The notes: a model not told the origin generated them from the sequence alone. DNA of 48,463 bases from Sulfurisoma sp. (GCA_030691075.1 JAUYFI010000054.1:1-48463), one strand, 5' to 3'; shown: positions 27,265 to 39,160, numbered from the stretch's first letter. A program made the numbers and translations.

Positions 27265-28047
27265 TCAAATGTCAATGCGGTAATCGATGGTCAGCGGCGC
27301 ATGGTCGGAGAAGCGTTGCGCCTTGTAGACCGCCGCGCCGGTCGCCACTGCGGCGATGCCCGGCGTGGCGATCTGGCAGTCGATGCGCCAGCCGACGTTC
27401 TTCGCCCAGGCCTGGCCCCGGTTCGACCACCAGGTGTAGGCATCAGGACCGACATCGGGACAGAGCCGGCGATGGACGTCGACCCAGCCCAACTCGTCGA
27501 AGACCCGCGTCAGCCAGGCGCGCTCTTCCGGCAGGAAGCCCGAGTTCTTGAGGTTTCCCTTCCAGTTCTTGAGGTCGATTTCCTTGTGGGCGATGTTCCA
27601 GTCGCCGCAGATCACCACCTCGCGCCCGGCGGCGCGCAATTGTTCGAGGCGCGGCCAGAAGCGTTCCATGAAGCTGAATTTCACCGCCTGGCGTTCCTCG
27701 CCGCTCGAACCGGAAGGCAGGTAGACGGAAACCACCGACAGTTTGCCGAAGACGACCTCGATGTAGCGACCCTCGGCATCGATGTCGGGAATCCCCAGTC
27801 CCTCGACGATTACGTCGGGCTGCCGCCGCGAATAGATGCCGACGCCGCTGTAGCCCTTCTTTTCGGCGTAATGGAAGTAGCCGAAATAGCCCGGCGGGTT
27901 GAGCATGGCCGCGCTCATGTCGCCGACCTGGGCCTTGAGTTCCTGTACGCAGACGATGTCGGCGTCCTGTTGCGCCAGCCAGTCGAAAAAGCCCTTTGCG
28001 GAGGCCGAGCGGATGCCGTTGAGATTCAGCGATATGATGCGTAGCAT
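27265..28047 (-). CDS. xthA: Exodeoxyribonuclease III
   Basis: A 260-residue AP endonuclease/3'-exonuclease for base-excision repair. The EEP active site is visible: [18 protein letters not shown], the YSGVGIYSR strand, [36 protein letters not shown] and FSDHAPLTI. The length is normal. It is divergent from pyrE, with very little sequence between the two starts. Confidence 0.95.
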   Translation of the reverse strand: MLRIISLNLNGIRSASAKGFFDWLAQQDADIVCVQELKAQVGDMSAAMLNPPGYFGYFHYAEKKGYSGVGIYSRRQPDVIVEGLGIPDIDAEGRYIEVVFGKLSVVSVYLPSGSSGEERQAVKFSFMERFWPRLEQLRAAGREVVICGDWNIAHKEIDLKNWKGNLKNSGFLPEERAWLTRVFDELGWVDVHRRLCPDVGPDAYTWWSNRGQAWAKNVGWRIDCQIATPGIAAVATGAAVYKAQRFSDHAPLTIDYRIDI

Positions 28048-28070
28048 TGCGTTTTTCCGGGTACCCGACC

Positions 28071-28709
28071 TTGAGCCTCAGCCACGATTTTATTGCCTTC
28101 GCCTGCAACAAGGGCGTGCTGCGCTTCGGCGAGTTCAAGACCAAGGCGGGCCGCCTGTCGCCCTATTTCTTCAACGCCGGCTTGTTCGACGACGGCGCCT
28201 CGCTGGCCCGCCTCTGCGATTTCTACGCCGAGGCCATCTTGGCCGCGAACATGGGCTACGACATGCTGTTCGGTCCCGCCTACAAGGGCATCCCGCTGGC
28301 CGCCGGCACCGCCATCGCACTGGCCGGCCGCGGCCGCAACCTGCCTTTCTGCTTCAATCGCAAGGAGGCCAAGGACCACGGCGAGGGCGGCACGCTGATC
28401 GGCGCCAAACTGGCCGGCCGCGTGCTGATCCTCGACGACGTGATCTCGGCCGGTACCTCGATCCGCGAGTCGGTGGACATCATCCGCGCCGCCGGAGCCA
28501 CGCCCGCCGGCGTGGTGATTGCGCTGGATCGCCAGGAGCGAGGCACAAGCGAACTGTCGGCGGTGCAGGAAGTCGAAAAAAGCTACGGCATGCCGGTCGT
28601 CGCCGTCGCCACCCTGACCGACCTGATCGGCTACCTGCGCGGCCACGCCGAGCTGGAGCGCAACCTCGATGCAGTCACTCGTTACCGGGAGAATCATGGT
28701 GTCGCCTAA
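28071..28709 (+). CDS. pyrE: Orotate phosphoribosyltransferase
   Basis: A 212-residue enzyme that makes OMP from orotate and PRPP. Visible are [44 protein letters not shown] and the PRPP motif [20 protein letters not shown] 28071 is chosen because [11 protein letters not shown] aligns with the usual PyrE N-terminus; an upstream in-frame TTG at 28047 would overlap the xthA start. The 3' end overlaps the next gene by 14 bp. Confidence 0.93.
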   Translation: MSLSHDFIAFACNKGVLRFGEFKTKAGRLSPYFFNAGLFDDGASLARLCDFYAEAILAANMGYDMLFGPAYKGIPLAAGTAIALAGRGRNLPFCFNRKEAKDHGEGGTLIGAKLAGRVLILDDVISAGTSIRESVDIIRAAGATPAGVVIALDRQERGTSELSAVQEVEKSYGMPVVAVATLTDLIGYLRGHAELERNLDAVTRYRENHGVA

Positions 28710-29376
28710 ATACTTGCTGTCCGTTACCCTGATCGCCGGCGCTGTCGTCGGCATGGCCGCCAGCGACAACGCCCTTGCCCGTAATTCCTATTGCTGCAAC
28801 GACGCCAACGGCAAGCTCACCTGCGGCGACATGCTGCCGGTGGCCTGCCAGAAACGCGCCTACCGCGTGCTCGACGAGAGGGGGCGTCCGGTGCGCGAGG
28901 TCGAGGCGCCGCTGTCGCCGGAGCAGCGCGCGCTGCGCGAGGCCGAGGAAGTGAAGAAGCGGGAGGAGGCGAAAAAGGCGGCCGAGGAAAAACGCCGCAA
29001 CCAGGCTTTGCTGGCGACCTACCCCAACGAGAAGGACATCGATGCCGCCCGCGAGCGGGAACTCGCCGAATTCGACAAGTCGTCGGGCGACACGCAAAAG
29101 CGCTACGACGATGCACTGAAACAGAAAAAGAAGCTGGACACCGAGAGGGAGTTCTACCTGAAGAAGCCGATGCCCGCGAATCTCAAGAAGCAGATCGAGG
29201 AAAACGAAAACGACATCAAGTCGGCGCGGGCGGCACTCGACTCGCGCAAGCAGGAAGCCGATGCCCTGCGCACCAGGTTCGAGGAGGAGAAGAATCGCTA
29301 CATGGAACTGCGTTACGGCAAGCGCGCGCCGGCCGCGGCGCCGACGGCGCCCGCGACCGACAAGCGACCGCGCTGA
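28696..29376 (+). CDS. Exported coiled-coil protein with DUF4124-like N-terminus
   Basis: A 226-residue protein. A signal peptide ([23 protein letters not shown]) is followed by a Cys-rich module [26 protein letters not shown], which resembles DUF4124. A long charged coiled coil (about residues 75-205, rich in K, E and R) and an Ala/Pro tail follow. GGGAGA lies 8 nt before ATG 28696. It is translationally linked to pyrE by overlap. Function is unknown. Confidence 0.75.
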   Translation: MVSPKYLLSVTLIAGAVVGMAASDNALARNSYCCNDANGKLTCGDMLPVACQKRAYRVLDERGRPVREVEAPLSPEQRALREAEEVKKREEAKKAAEEKRRNQALLATYPNEKDIDAARERELAEFDKSSGDTQKRYDDALKQKKKLDTEREFYLKKPMPANLKKQIEENENDIKSARAALDSRKQEADALRTRFEEEKNRYMELRYGKRAPAAAPTAPATDKRPR

Positions 29377-30813
29377 TCAACCCGCCAGTTTCCGCCGCAG
29401 CAGGTCATTGACCTGCCGCGGATTGGCCTTGCCCCCGGCCGCCTTCATTACCTGGCCGACCAGGGCGTTGAAGGCCTTGTCCTTGCCGGCACGGAATTCC
29501 TCGACCGATTTCGGGTTGGCCGCCAGCACCGCGTCGATCAGCGCCTCGATGGCACCGCTGTCCGAAATCTGTTTGAGGCCGCGGGCTTCGATCACAGCAT
29601 CGGCATCCTTGCCCTCGCCCGCCCACAGCGCATCGAATACTTCCCGGGCCAGCTTGTTGGAGAGCGTGTTGTCGGCGATGCGGCGCACGATCCCGGCCAG
29701 CAAAGTCGGCGCCAGCGGGACGGCGACGAAGTCGAGATCCTCGCGATTGAGCCGGGCCGAGAGTTCGCCCATGACCCAGTTGGCGCAGGTCTTGGCGTTT
29801 TCGCGGCCGGCGGCGGCCACGCAATCCTCGAAATAATTCGCCGTCGCGCGCGTCGCCGTCAGCGTCGCGGCATCGTAGGGCGAAAGGCCGTGGTCGGACG
29901 CAAGGCGCGCCTTCATCGCCTGCGGCAGTTCGGGCAGACTCGCCTTCACTTCGTCTATCCACGCCGGGGCGATCTCCAGCGGCAGCAGATCGGGGTCGGG
30001 GAAATAGCGATAGTCGTGCGCATCTTCCTTGCTGCGCATGGCGCGCGTCTCGCCGCTGTCGGGATTCCACAGCACGGTGGCCTGCTGAATCTTGCGGCCC
30101 TCCTCGATCTCGTTGATCTGCCACTGGATCTCGTAGTCGATGGCGGCTTGCAGGAAGCGGAAGGAGTTGAGGTTCTTGATCTCGCGGCGGGTGCCCAGCG
30201 GGGCGCCTACGCGGCGCACCGAGACGTTGGCGTCGCAGCGGAAGCTGCCTTCCTGCATGTTGCCGTCGCAGATGCCGATCCAGGTCACCAGACTGTGCAG
30301 CGCCTTGGCGTAGGCGACCGCCTCGGCCGACGAGCACATGTCCGGCTCGGTGACAATTTCCAGCAGCGGCGTGCCGGCGCGGTTGAGGTCGATGCCGGTC
30401 TTGCCGTGAAAATCCTCGTGCAGGCTCTTGCCGGCGTCCTCCTCGAGATGGGCGCGGGTCAGGTGCACAAACTTCTCCTGCTCTCCCACGCGGATGGTCA
30501 AGCCGCCGCCGGATACCACGGGAAGCTCGAACTGGCTGATCTGGTAGCCCTTGGGCAGGTCGGGGTAGAAGTAGTTCTTGCGTGCAAAAATCGAGCGGGG
30601 GGCGATCGCGGCACCGACCGCCAGGCCGAACTTGATGGCGCAGGCCACCGCCTCGCGGTTGAGCACCGGCAGCACGCCGGGCAGGGCGATGTCTACCGCG
30701 CAAGCCTGGCGATTCGGCTCGGCGCCGAAGGCCGTGGCCGCGCCCGAGAAAATCTTCGATTGCGTGCGCAACTGGGCATGGGTTTCCAGCCCGATCACCG
30801 CTTCCCAGCTCAT
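29377..30813 (-). CDS. gatB: Aspartyl/glutamyl-tRNA amidotransferase subunit B
   Basis: A 478-residue kinase subunit of the GatCAB transamidase, which converts Glu-tRNA(Gln)/Asp-tRNA(Asn) to the amidated forms. [59 protein letters not shown] and a C-terminal YqeY-like tail domain are visible. It overlaps gatA by ATGA. Its stop is directly adjacent to the convergent upstream gene's stop. Confidence 0.97.
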   Translation of the reverse strand: MSWEAVIGLETHAQLRTQSKIFSGAATAFGAEPNRQACAVDIALPGVLPVLNREAVACAIKFGLAVGAAIAPRSIFARKNYFYPDLPKGYQISQFELPVVSGGGLTIRVGEQEKFVHLTRAHLEEDAGKSLHEDFHGKTGIDLNRAGTPLLEIVTEPDMCSSAEAVAYAKALHSLVTWIGICDGNMQEGSFRCDANVSVRRVGAPLGTRREIKNLNSFRFLQAAIDYEIQWQINEIEEGRKIQQATVLWNPDSGETRAMRSKEDAHDYRYFPDPDLLPLEIAPAWIDEVKASLPELPQAMKARLASDHGLSPYDAATLTATRATANYFEDCVAAAGRENAKTCANWVMGELSARLNREDLDFVAVPLAPTLLAGIVRRIADNTLSNKLAREVFDALWAGEGKDADAVIEARGLKQISDSGAIEALIDAVLAANPKSVEEFRAGKDKAFNALVGQVMKAAGGKANPRQVNDLLRRKLAG

Positions 30814-32266
30814 GGCAAGCCTCCCGGCTGACGTATGTGCCAGTCAGTGACAAGCTGGTAGCGATGGGCAATGTTGAGCATCTTCGCCTCGCCGAACCAC
30901 GGCCCGACGATCTGCAGGCCGACGGGCATGTCGGCGTTGCCGAAGCCACAGGGGATCGACATGCCCGGCAGGCCGGCGAGGTTCACGGCGATGGTGTAGA
31001 TGTCGGACAGATACATCTGCACCGGGTCGGCGCTCTTGTCGCCGAACCGGAACGCCACCGACGGCGCCGTCGGACCCATGATGACGTCGCACGACTTGAA
31101 AGCCGCGACGAAGTCGTTGGCGATCAGGCGGCGGATTTTCTGCGCCTGCAGATAGTAGGCGTCGTAATAGCCGTGCGACAGCACGTAGGTGCCGATGAGG
31201 ATGCGGCGCTTCACTTCCTCGCCGAAACCCTGCGCGCGGCTCTTGCTGTACATGTCGTCGAGGTCGGCGTAGTCGGGCGCGCGGTGACCGTAGCGCACGC
31301 CGTCGAAGCGCGAGAGGTTGGAACTGGCCTCGGCCGGCGCGATGACGTAGTAGGCCGGCACCGAGAGGCCCGAGTTTGGCAGGTTCACTTCCACCATGGT
31401 GGCGCCGAGCTTGCGGTACTCGGCCAGCGCGGCTTCCACCGCCGCGCGCACGTCGGCGTCCATGCCCTCGCCGAAGAATTCCTTCGGCAGGCCGATACGC
31501 AGCCCCTGCAAGGGCTTTTCAAGGTCGCGGGCGTAGTCCTCGGCCGGACGCTCCAGCGAGGTCGAATCGCGCGGGTCGAAACCGGCCATGGTGTTCAGCA
31601 GCAGCGCGCAGTCCTCGGCTGATTTGGCCATCGGGCCGCCCTGGTCGAGGCTGGAGGCGAAGGCGATCATGCCGTAGCGGCTGACCACGCCGTAGGTCGG
31701 TTTGAGGCCGGTCAGGCCGCACAACGCCGCCGGCTGGCGGATGGAGCCGCCAGTGTCGGTGCCGGTCGCGGCCGGGGCCAGCCGCGCCGCCACGGCCGCG
31801 GCCGAACCGCCGGAGGAGCCGCCGGGCACGCGGGCCGTATCCCACGGGTTCTTCACCGGGCCGTAGAACGAGGTCTCGTTGCTCGATCCCATGGCGAACT
31901 CGTCCATGTTGAGCTTGCCCAGCGTGACCATGCCGGCGACCTTGAATTTCTCGACCACCGTGGCGTCGTAGGGGGCGATGAAGTTGGACAGCATCTTCGA
32001 GCCGCAAGTGGTGCGCCAGCCGGAAGTCATGAAAATATCCTTGTGCGCCAGTGGGATGCCCGCCAATGGCGTGTCGCCAGCGCCGACTTTTCCCGAGGCG
32101 TCGGCCACCCGCGCCATGGCCAGCGCTTTCTCGCGGTCGGTGGTGACGAAGGCGTTGAGCGACGGGTTGAGCTTCTCGATGCGGTCGAGGAACAGCGTGG
32201 CCAGCTCGACCGCGGAGGTCTTCTTCCGCGCCAGCGCGGCGGACAGCTCCTTCAGGCTGGAGTTGA

Positions 32267-32270
<4 letters not shown>
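30810..32270 (-). CDS. gatA: Aspartyl/glutamyl-tRNA amidotransferase subunit A
   Basis: A 486-residue amidase-signature subunit of GatCAB. The Ser-cisSer-Lys triad elements are present: PLAHKDIF (Lys), the glycine/serine loop [17 protein letters not shown], and [16 protein letters not shown] 32270 overlaps the gatC stop. A perfect type A repeat at residues about 60-66 encodes KVGAGDT just before [11 protein letters not shown]. The order gatC-gatA-gatB is standard. Confidence 0.97.
32071..32091 (+). repeat. Dispersed coding repeat, type A, perfect copy (in gatA)
   Basis: Plus-strand GTGTCGCCAGCGCCGACTTT followed by T. In the sense of gatA it reads G-K-V-G-A-G-D-T. It is identical over 21 bp to the copy in dat at 41055-41075. 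Confidence 0.85.
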
Positions 32271-33692
<1,422 letters not shown>

Positions 33693-33714
33693 CGCCTGTC
33701 CCTTGTAGTGTGCG

Positions 33715-33739
33715 AAGCGGCGCAAAGTGTGCGCCGCTT
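33715..33739 (+). other. Intercistronic hairpin between mreB and mreC
   Basis: AAGCGGCGCA and TGCGCCGCTT form a perfect 10-bp stem with the loop AAGTG. GAAAATCG follows instead of a U tract, so a full intrinsic terminator is unlikely. It could lower downstream transcription or protect the mreB mRNA 3' end. Confidence 0.6.
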
Positions 33740-33771
33740 GAAAATCGCGTTTTCCCGGGAGCGTTACTGAG

Positions 33772-34692
33772 GTGATGTCCGTCGTCGGCCACACGCCGCC
33801 ACCGTTTTTCAAGCGGGGTCCGACGCCGCTCGCCCGGCTGACCTTCTTCACCACCCTCGCCATCATCCTGCTGGTCGCCGACCTGCGCTTCCACACCCTC
33901 GAATGGGCACGCCTGGTGCTCGCCACCGTCGCCTGGCCGATGCAGCGCGTGGCGCGGATGCCGGTCGAGGGCGCCGAAGGCGCGGGCCAGTATTTCGCCA
34001 GCCTGGCGCGCCTGCAGCAGGAGAATGTCGCGCTGCGCGCCCGCAGTCTCGCCACCGCCAACCAGTTGCTGCGGCAGGAGCATCTCGAGCAGGAAAATCG
34101 TCGCCTGCGCGCGCTGCTCGACATGAAGGAGCGCCAGCCAACCGAGGGCCGTGTCGCCGAGATTCTCTACGCCGCGCGCGATCCTTTCTCGCGCCGCGTG
34201 GTCATCGACAAGGGTCTGCAGGCCGGCATCGCCGCCGGCCAGGCCGTGATCGACGATCTTGGCGTGATTGGTCAGGTCACTCGCGTCTTCCCCCTGATGG
34301 CCGAGGTGACGCTGCTCACCGACAAGGATCAGGCGATTCCCGTGCAGGTGCGGCGCAACGGCCTGCGCGCGGTGGCTGCCGGCGCCGGCGTAGGCGGCAT
34401 CGAGCTGCGCTTCCTCGCCGCCAACGCCGAGGTACAGGTCGGGGACGTGTTGGTCACATCGGGTCTCGACGGTCTTTATCTGCCCGGCCTGCCGGTCGCC
34501 CGGGTCGCTCACATCGACCGCGACAACTCCTACGCCTTCGCCCGTATCCGTTGCGAGCCGATCGCCGGCGTCGAGCGCCACGGCCATGTCCTGGTGCTCG
34601 GCTCGCGCGTCGTGCCGCCGCGGCCCGAGGAGCAAACGGCGCCAGGCGACAAACCGACGAAGGGCCGCAAAGTGAAGAAGGCGGCGAGATGA
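33772..34692 (+). CDS. mreC: Rod-shape-determining protein MreC
   Basis: A 306-residue periplasmic scaffold. A cytoplasmic start (PPPFFKRGPTPLARL) is followed by one transmembrane helix (TFFTTLAIILLVADL), a coiled coil (LARLQQENVALRARSLA, EHLEQENRRLRALLD) and the MreC beta domain (RRVVIDKGLQAGIAAGQAVI, TDKDQAIPVQVRRNG, GLPVARV). GTG 33772 or ATG 33775 are both possible starts. It is coupled to mreD by ATGA. Confidence 0.95.
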   Translation: MMSVVGHTPPPFFKRGPTPLARLTFFTTLAIILLVADLRFHTLEWARLVLATVAWPMQRVARMPVEGAEGAGQYFASLARLQQENVALRARSLATANQLLRQEHLEQENRRLRALLDMKERQPTEGRVAEILYAARDPFSRRVVIDKGLQAGIAAGQAVIDDLGVIGQVTRVFPLMAEVTLLTDKDQAIPVQVRRNGLRAVAAGAGVGGIELRFLAANAEVQVGDVLVTSGLDGLYLPGLPVARVAHIDRDNSYAFARIRCEPIAGVERHGHVLVLGSRVVPPRPEEQTAPGDKPTKGRKVKKAAR

Positions 34693-35213
34693 ATCAGCCC
34701 ACCCACCACTCCAACCGTCTGCTGCTGCCGGCGCGCGGCTGGTTCATCACCGCCACGCTGGCGCTGGCGCTGTTCCTCAACCTCGTCCCGCTCGGCCGGC
34801 TGCCCTTCGTGCCGGACTGGGTGGCGCTTATGCTGACCTTCTGGTGCATTCACCAGCCGGTGAAGGTCGGCATGGGCACGGCCTTCATTCTCGGGTTGGC
34901 GATGGACGTCGTCGATGCCAGCATCATGGGCCAGCATGTGCTCGCCTATGTGCTGCTCGCCTTCGTCGGCTGCGGGCTGTCGCGCCGCATCCTCTGGTTT
35001 CCGCTGCTGCTGCAGGCGGCCCATGTGCTGCCCATGCTGCTGACCAGCCAACTGGTGATGCTGCTTGCGCGCATGACCGGCGGCGCCGAATTTCCGGGCC
35101 TGCTCTGGTTCGCGTCGAGCTTCGTCGCCGCGGCACTGTGGCATCCGCTCACTTATCTGCTGCTGTTGCCGCAGTACCGGCCGGTCGAGCGCGACGACAA
35201 TAGGCCAATCTGA
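34689..35213 (+). CDS. mreD: Rod-shape-determining membrane protein MreD
   Basis: A 174-residue integral membrane protein with about five helices (FITATLALALFLNLVPLG, WVALMLTFWCIHQP, GTAFILGLAMDVVDASIMG, HVLAYVLLAFVGCGLSRRI). The conserved segment GLAMDVVDASIMGQHVLAY identifies it. It sits between mreC and mrdA, as usual. Confidence 0.95.
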   Translation: MNQPTHHSNRLLLPARGWFITATLALALFLNLVPLGRLPFVPDWVALMLTFWCIHQPVKVGMGTAFILGLAMDVVDASIMGQHVLAYVLLAFVGCGLSRRILWFPLLLQAAHVLPMLLTSQLVMLLARMTGGAEFPGLLWFASSFVAAALWHPLTYLLLLPQYRPVERDDNRPI

Positions 35214-35220
35214 ATGCGGC

Positions 35221-37110
35221 ATGGAATTTAAAAACCCCCAGGAGGAACTGGAACTCTTCCGCAGCCGTCTCGCCTTCGCCGGCGGCTTCGTGCTGTTCTG
35301 CTTCACCCTGCTGTTCGCGCGCTTCGTCTGGCTGCAGGTGATCCAGCACGACTACTACCAGACCCGCGCCGAGGAGAACCGCATCTCGCTGGTGCCGATG
35401 GCGCCCAACCGGGGCCTGATCGTCGACAGCAAAGGCGTGGTGCTGGCGCGCAACTACTCGGCCTACACGCTGGAGATCACGCCATCGAAGGTGAAAAACC
35501 TCGAAGAAACCATCGACGAGCTGGCGAAAATTCTCGACGTCCAGTCCAAGGACCGCAAGCGCTTCCACAAGCTGCTGGTCGAGAGCAAGAATTTCGAGTC
35601 GCTGCCGATCAGAACAAGGCTGACCGACGAGGAGGTGGCGACTTTCATCGCCCACCGCTACCGCTTTCCCGGCGTCGACATCAAGGCGCGGCTGTTTCGG
35701 CAGTATCCCTTCGGCGCCCATGCCTCGCACCTGCTCGGCTACATTGGGCGAGTCAATGATCGCGATCTCGAGAAGATCGAGGAGCGCGAGGCCGAGGACA
35801 ACTACCGCGGCACCGATCACTTCGGCAAGACCGGGCTGGAGCAGCGCTACGAGTTCGAGTTGCACGGCGTCAGCGGCTTCGAGCAGGTCGAGGTCGACTC
35901 GGGCGGCCGCGCGGTGCGCACGCTGGCGCGCACCGCGCCGGTGGCCGGCAACAACCTGACGCTCACCGTCGACGCCAAGCTGCAGGAGATCGCCGAGAAT
36001 GCCTTCGGCGACCGCAAGGGCGCCCTGGTCGCGATCGAGCCTTCCACCGGCGGCATCCTCGCCCTGGTGGCGGTACCGAACTACGATCCCAACCTTTTCG
36101 TCGATGGCATCGACTCGCAGAACTGGGACATGCTCAACACCTCGCCCGACAAGCCCATGGTCAACCGCGCGCTCAACGGCGCCTATCCGCCCGGATCGAC
36201 CTTCAAGCCCTTCATGGCGCTGGGCGCGCTGACTTTGGGCAAGCGCCGACCGGAACAGACCATCTCCGACCCCGGCTTCTACAACTTCGGCGGTCACATC
36301 TTCCGCGACGACAAGAAGGGTGGCCACGGCTCGGTCGACATGTACAAGTCCATCGTCCATTCCTGCGACACCTACTACTACATGCTCGCCAACGACATGG
36401 GCATCGACAACATTTCCAGCTTCATGGGCAGCCTCGGGCTGGGGCAACGCACCGGCGTGGACATCGACGGCGAGTCCGAGGGCGTACTGCCCTCGCAGGC
36501 ATGGAAGAAGAAACGCTTCAGGAAGCCCGAGCAGCAGAAATGGTATGCCGGCGAGACCATCTCCATCGGCATCGGCCAGGGCTACAACGCCTATACGCCG
36601 ATTCAACTCGCCCAAGCCACGGCAACGCTGGCCAACAACGGCGTGATGTTCCGCCCGCACCTGGTCAAACACATCACCGACACGCGCACGGGCAAGCAGA
36701 CCCTGGTCGAGCCGCAGCCGATCAGGACACTGCCGTGGAAGCAGGAACATATCGACGTCATCAAGAACGCCATGGTCGGCGTGAACAAGGAGGGCACCGG
36801 CGCGCGCGCCTTCGCCGGCGCCGAGTATGTCTCGGCGGGCAAGACCGGCACGGCGCAGGTGTACTCGCTCAAGGGCGCGGAATACAAGGCAGGGGCGGTG
36901 AAGAAGGAACTGCGCGACCACGCGCTGTTCATCGCCTTCGCCCCGGCGGACAAGCCGACCATCGCGTTGGCGGTGCTGGTCGAGAACGGCGGCTTCGGCG
37001 CCCAGGCCGCCGCGCCGATCGCGCGCCAGGTGCTCGACTATTACCTGCTTGGCAAGCTGCCCAAGGCACCGGCACCCGCCGACGAAGAAGCGGTGGAGGC
37101 CGACGAATGA
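35221..37110 (+). CDS. mrdA: Penicillin-binding protein 2 (elongation transpeptidase)
   Basis: A 629-residue class B PBP. There is one N-terminal helix (FVLFCFTLLFARFVWLQVI), a dimerisation/pedestal domain (ENRISLVPMAPNRGLIVDSK) and a transpeptidase domain. The transpeptidase has SxxK in PPGSTFKP near residue 327, SCDTYYY as the SxN region and KTGTAQVYS near residue 541. It cross-links peptidoglycan during side-wall growth with RodA. A short gap follows mreD, and it overlaps rodA by ATGA. Confidence 0.97.
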   Translation: MEFKNPQEELELFRSRLAFAGGFVLFCFTLLFARFVWLQVIQHDYYQTRAEENRISLVPMAPNRGLIVDSKGVVLARNYSAYTLEITPSKVKNLEETIDELAKILDVQSKDRKRFHKLLVESKNFESLPIRTRLTDEEVATFIAHRYRFPGVDIKARLFRQYPFGAHASHLLGYIGRVNDRDLEKIEEREAEDNYRGTDHFGKTGLEQRYEFELHGVSGFEQVEVDSGGRAVRTLARTAPVAGNNLTLTVDAKLQEIAENAFGDRKGALVAIEPSTGGILALVAVPNYDPNLFVDGIDSQNWDMLNTSPDKPMVNRALNGAYPPGSTFKPFMALGALTLGKRRPEQTISDPGFYNFGGHIFRDDKKGGHGSVDMYKSIVHSCDTYYYMLANDMGIDNISSFMGSLGLGQRTGVDIDGESEGVLPSQAWKKKRFRKPEQQKWYAGETISIGIGQGYNAYTPIQLAQATATLANNGVMFRPHLVKHITDTRTGKQTLVEPQPIRTLPWKQEHIDVIKNAMVGVNKEGTGARAFAGAEYVSAGKTGTAQVYSLKGAEYKAGAVKKELRDHALFIAFAPADKPTIALAVLVENGGFGAQAAAPIARQVLDYYLLGKLPKAPAPADEEAVEADE

Positions 37111-38192
37111 TCAGGAATCTCTGGCTGAGGCTCATCACCCCCATCGACGGGCCGTTGCTGGCCTTTTCGGCACTGCTGCTGCTGATCGCCCTCATCGCCG
37201 TGGGCAGCGCTTCGCCCGAACGAATCACCGCGCAACTGGTGAACATCGCCGTCGCGCTGACGGTAATGCGCATCGTCGCCCAGATGCCGCCGCAGCGGCT
37301 GATGCACCTGGCGCTGCCCGCCTATGTTTTCGGCATCCTGCTGCTGATCGCGGTGGCGCTGTTCGGCGACGTCTCCAAGGGCGCGCGGCGCTGGCTCAAT
37401 CTCGGCTTCATGCGCATCCAGCCGTCCGAGGTCATGAAGATCGCCATGCCGCTGATGCTGGCCTGGTACTTCCAGAGGCACGAGGCTGGCTTGCGCCTGC
37501 GCGACTATGTCGTCGCCTTGCTGCTGCTGCTGCTGCCCGTGGCGTTGATCGCGCGCCAGCCAGACCTTGGCACGTCCATTCTGGTTTTCTCCGCCGGATT
37601 CTTCGTCATCTTCCTCGCCGGACTGCCGTGGAAGATCATCATCGGCCTCGGTGTCGCTGGCGCGGCCGCCGCTCCCTTCGCCTGGAGCCTGCTGCACGAC
37701 TACCAGCGCCACCGCATACTGACCCTGTTCGACCCGGAGAAGGATCCACTGGGCAAAGGGTTCCACATCATCCAGTCCACCATCGCCATCGGTTCCGGCG
37801 GCATCCTCGGCAAGGGCTGGGGCCACGGCACGCAAGCGCAGCTCGAGTTCATCCCCGAGCGCCACACCGACTTCATCTTCGCCGTCTTTTCCGAGGAATT
37901 CGGCCTGCTCGGCAACCTCGTGCTGCTGTTGCTTTACGCGCTGCTGATCGGTCGCGGCCTGATGATCGCCGCCAACGCCGCTACGCTGTTTTCCCGTCTG
38001 CTGGCCGGTGCCATCACGCTGATCTTCTTCACCTATGCCTTTGTCAACATGGGCATGGTCAGCGGCATCCTGCCCGTGGTCGGCGTGCCGCTGCCCTTCG
38101 TCAGCTACGGCGGAACGGCGCTGGTGACGCTGTTCCTGGGCATCGGCATCCTGATGTCGATTCACAAAAACCGTATGCTGGTACAAAAGTGA
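37107..38192 (+). CDS. rodA: Peptidoglycan glycosyltransferase RodA
   Basis: A 361-residue SEDS-family polymerase with about ten membrane helices. Conserved segments are GARRWLNLGFMRIQPSE, ARQPDLGTSI (catalytic-loop Asp), HRILTLFDPEKDPLGKGFH, IGSGGILGKGWGHGTQ, LEFIPERHTDFIFAV and LPFVSYGGTALV. It acts with the product of mrdA. The stop overlaps the rlpA GTG start. Confidence 0.97.
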   Translation: MIRNLWLRLITPIDGPLLAFSALLLLIALIAVGSASPERITAQLVNIAVALTVMRIVAQMPPQRLMHLALPAYVFGILLLIAVALFGDVSKGARRWLNLGFMRIQPSEVMKIAMPLMLAWYFQRHEAGLRLRDYVVALLLLLLPVALIARQPDLGTSILVFSAGFFVIFLAGLPWKIIIGLGVAGAAAAPFAWSLLHDYQRHRILTLFDPEKDPLGKGFHIIQSTIAIGSGGILGKGWGHGTQAQLEFIPERHTDFIFAVFSEEFGLLGNLVLLLLYALLIGRGLMIAANAATLFSRLLAGAITLIFFTYAFVNMGMVSGILPVVGVPLPFVSYGGTALVTLFLGIGILMSIHKNRMLVQK

Positions 38193-39148
38193 TTCGCCGC
38201 CTTGGTCCTGTCCTGGTCCTTCTCCTGTCCGCTTGCGGCTCGGTGTCGCATCGACCATCGGAACGCACGCCGGCCCCGACCGCCGTCCCGCCAGCGCGCC
38301 CCGAAGGAAGTACCCTTGGGGTGCCGACTTTTTCCACGCCGGCGCAAGCGCCGAAGAGAGGCGGCGGCTACTACCAGGACGACGGCCCCGGCGATAGCGC
38401 GCCCGAAAACCTCGACGCCATCCCCGACGCCGTGCCACGCATGGAGCCACTGCACCGCTACGCCAACAATCCCTATTCGGTGCTCGGCCGCGACTACGTG
38501 CCGCTGCGCACCCGCCAGCCGTACAGAGAGCGCGGCGTCGCCAGCTGGTACGGCCGCAAATTCCACGGCCAGAAAACTTCCTCGGGCGAGCGCTACGACA
38601 TGTTCGGCATGACCGCCGCGCATCCGACGCTGCCGATTCCCTCCTACGTGCGCGTCACCAACCCGGCCAACGGCAAGTCGGTGGTGGTGCGCGTCAACGA
38701 CCGCGGGCCGTTCCACTCCGGCCGCCTGATCGACCTCTCCTACACGGCCGCCTGGAAGCTTGGCTACATCGGCAACGGCAGCACGCCGGTCGAGGTCGAG
38801 GCCATCCAGCCGGGCGTCGAAACCGTGGTCGCCAGGGCTCCCGCGGAAGACCCGATCGCCCGCTTCGCCAGTCTGCCCGAGCCACCGGCAGCTCCCGCGC
38901 CGCTGCCGGCGGAATCGCGCGGCACCTTCGTCCAGCTCGGCGCCTTCGGCAATCCCGACAACGCCGAAGCCTTCCGCGCCCACGTCGCCCGCGAGCTCGA
39001 CTGGGCCGGCGACCTGCTGCGCACGCAGGTCGCCGGCAACCTGCACCGTGTGCAGCTCGGCCCCTTCGCCTCGCGCGCCGAGGCCGACGGCGTGGCCGAG
39101 AAAATCCGAATCGCGCTCGGGGTCAAGCCGGCCATCGTCGTAAGATAA
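38189..39148 (+). CDS. rlpA: Septal ring lytic transglycosylase RlpA family lipoprotein
   Basis: A 319-residue protein. GTG 38189 shares GTGA with the rodA stop. A signal peptide ends at the lipobox LSAC near residue 16. The linker at residues about 33-48 is formed by a type B repeat (PPARPEGSTLGVPTF). A double-psi beta-barrel domain follows (GVASWYGRKFHGQKTSSGE, VRVNDRGPFHSGRLIDLSY) and then a C-terminal SPOR domain (TFVQLGAFGNPDNAEAF to VQLGPFASRAEADG). It probably trims denuded glycan strands at the septum. Confidence 0.94.
   Translation: MIRRLGPVLVLLLSACGSVSHRPSERTPAPTAVPPARPEGSTLGVPTFSTPAQAPKRGGGYYQDDGPGDSAPENLDAIPDAVPRMEPLHRYANNPYSVLGRDYVPLRTRQPYRERGVASWYGRKFHGQKTSSGERYDMFGMTAAHPTLPIPSYVRVTNPANGKSVVVRVNDRGPFHSGRLIDLSYTAAWKLGYIGNGSTPVEVEAIQPGVETVVARAPAEDPIARFASLPEPPAAPAPLPAESRGTFVQLGAFGNPDNAEAFRAHVARELDWAGDLLRTQVAGNLHRVQLGPFASRAEADGVAEKIRIALGVKPAIVVR
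38285..38335 (+). repeat. Dispersed coding repeat, type B (in rlpA linker)
   Basis: CGCCAGCGC and CGACTTTT ends flank the 27-bp insert GCCCCGAAGG...GGGGTGC. The insert differs by one base from the fadH copy and can fold as CCCC(G)AAGG against CCTTGGGG. It is read P-P-A-R-P-E-G-S-T-L-G-V-P-T-F, in the same frame as in fadH. Confidence 0.88.
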
Positions 39149-39151
39149 AAT
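39146..39151 (+). promoter_or_regulatory. -10-like hexamer 9 nt before the dac start
   Basis: TAAAAT overlaps the last codon and stop of rlpA and ends 9 nt before ATG 39161, with no Shine-Dalgarno sequence between. This is the same geometry as at birA and the CDF gene. The gene may also be read through from rlpA. Confidence 0.3.
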
Positions 39152-39160
39152 CTTCGCTCC

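Noticed and set aside
29702..29722. AAAGTCGGCGCCAGCGGGAC in gatB resembling type A
   Set aside because: Only the first 11 bases match, and the encoded [10 protein letters not shown] needs no insertion.
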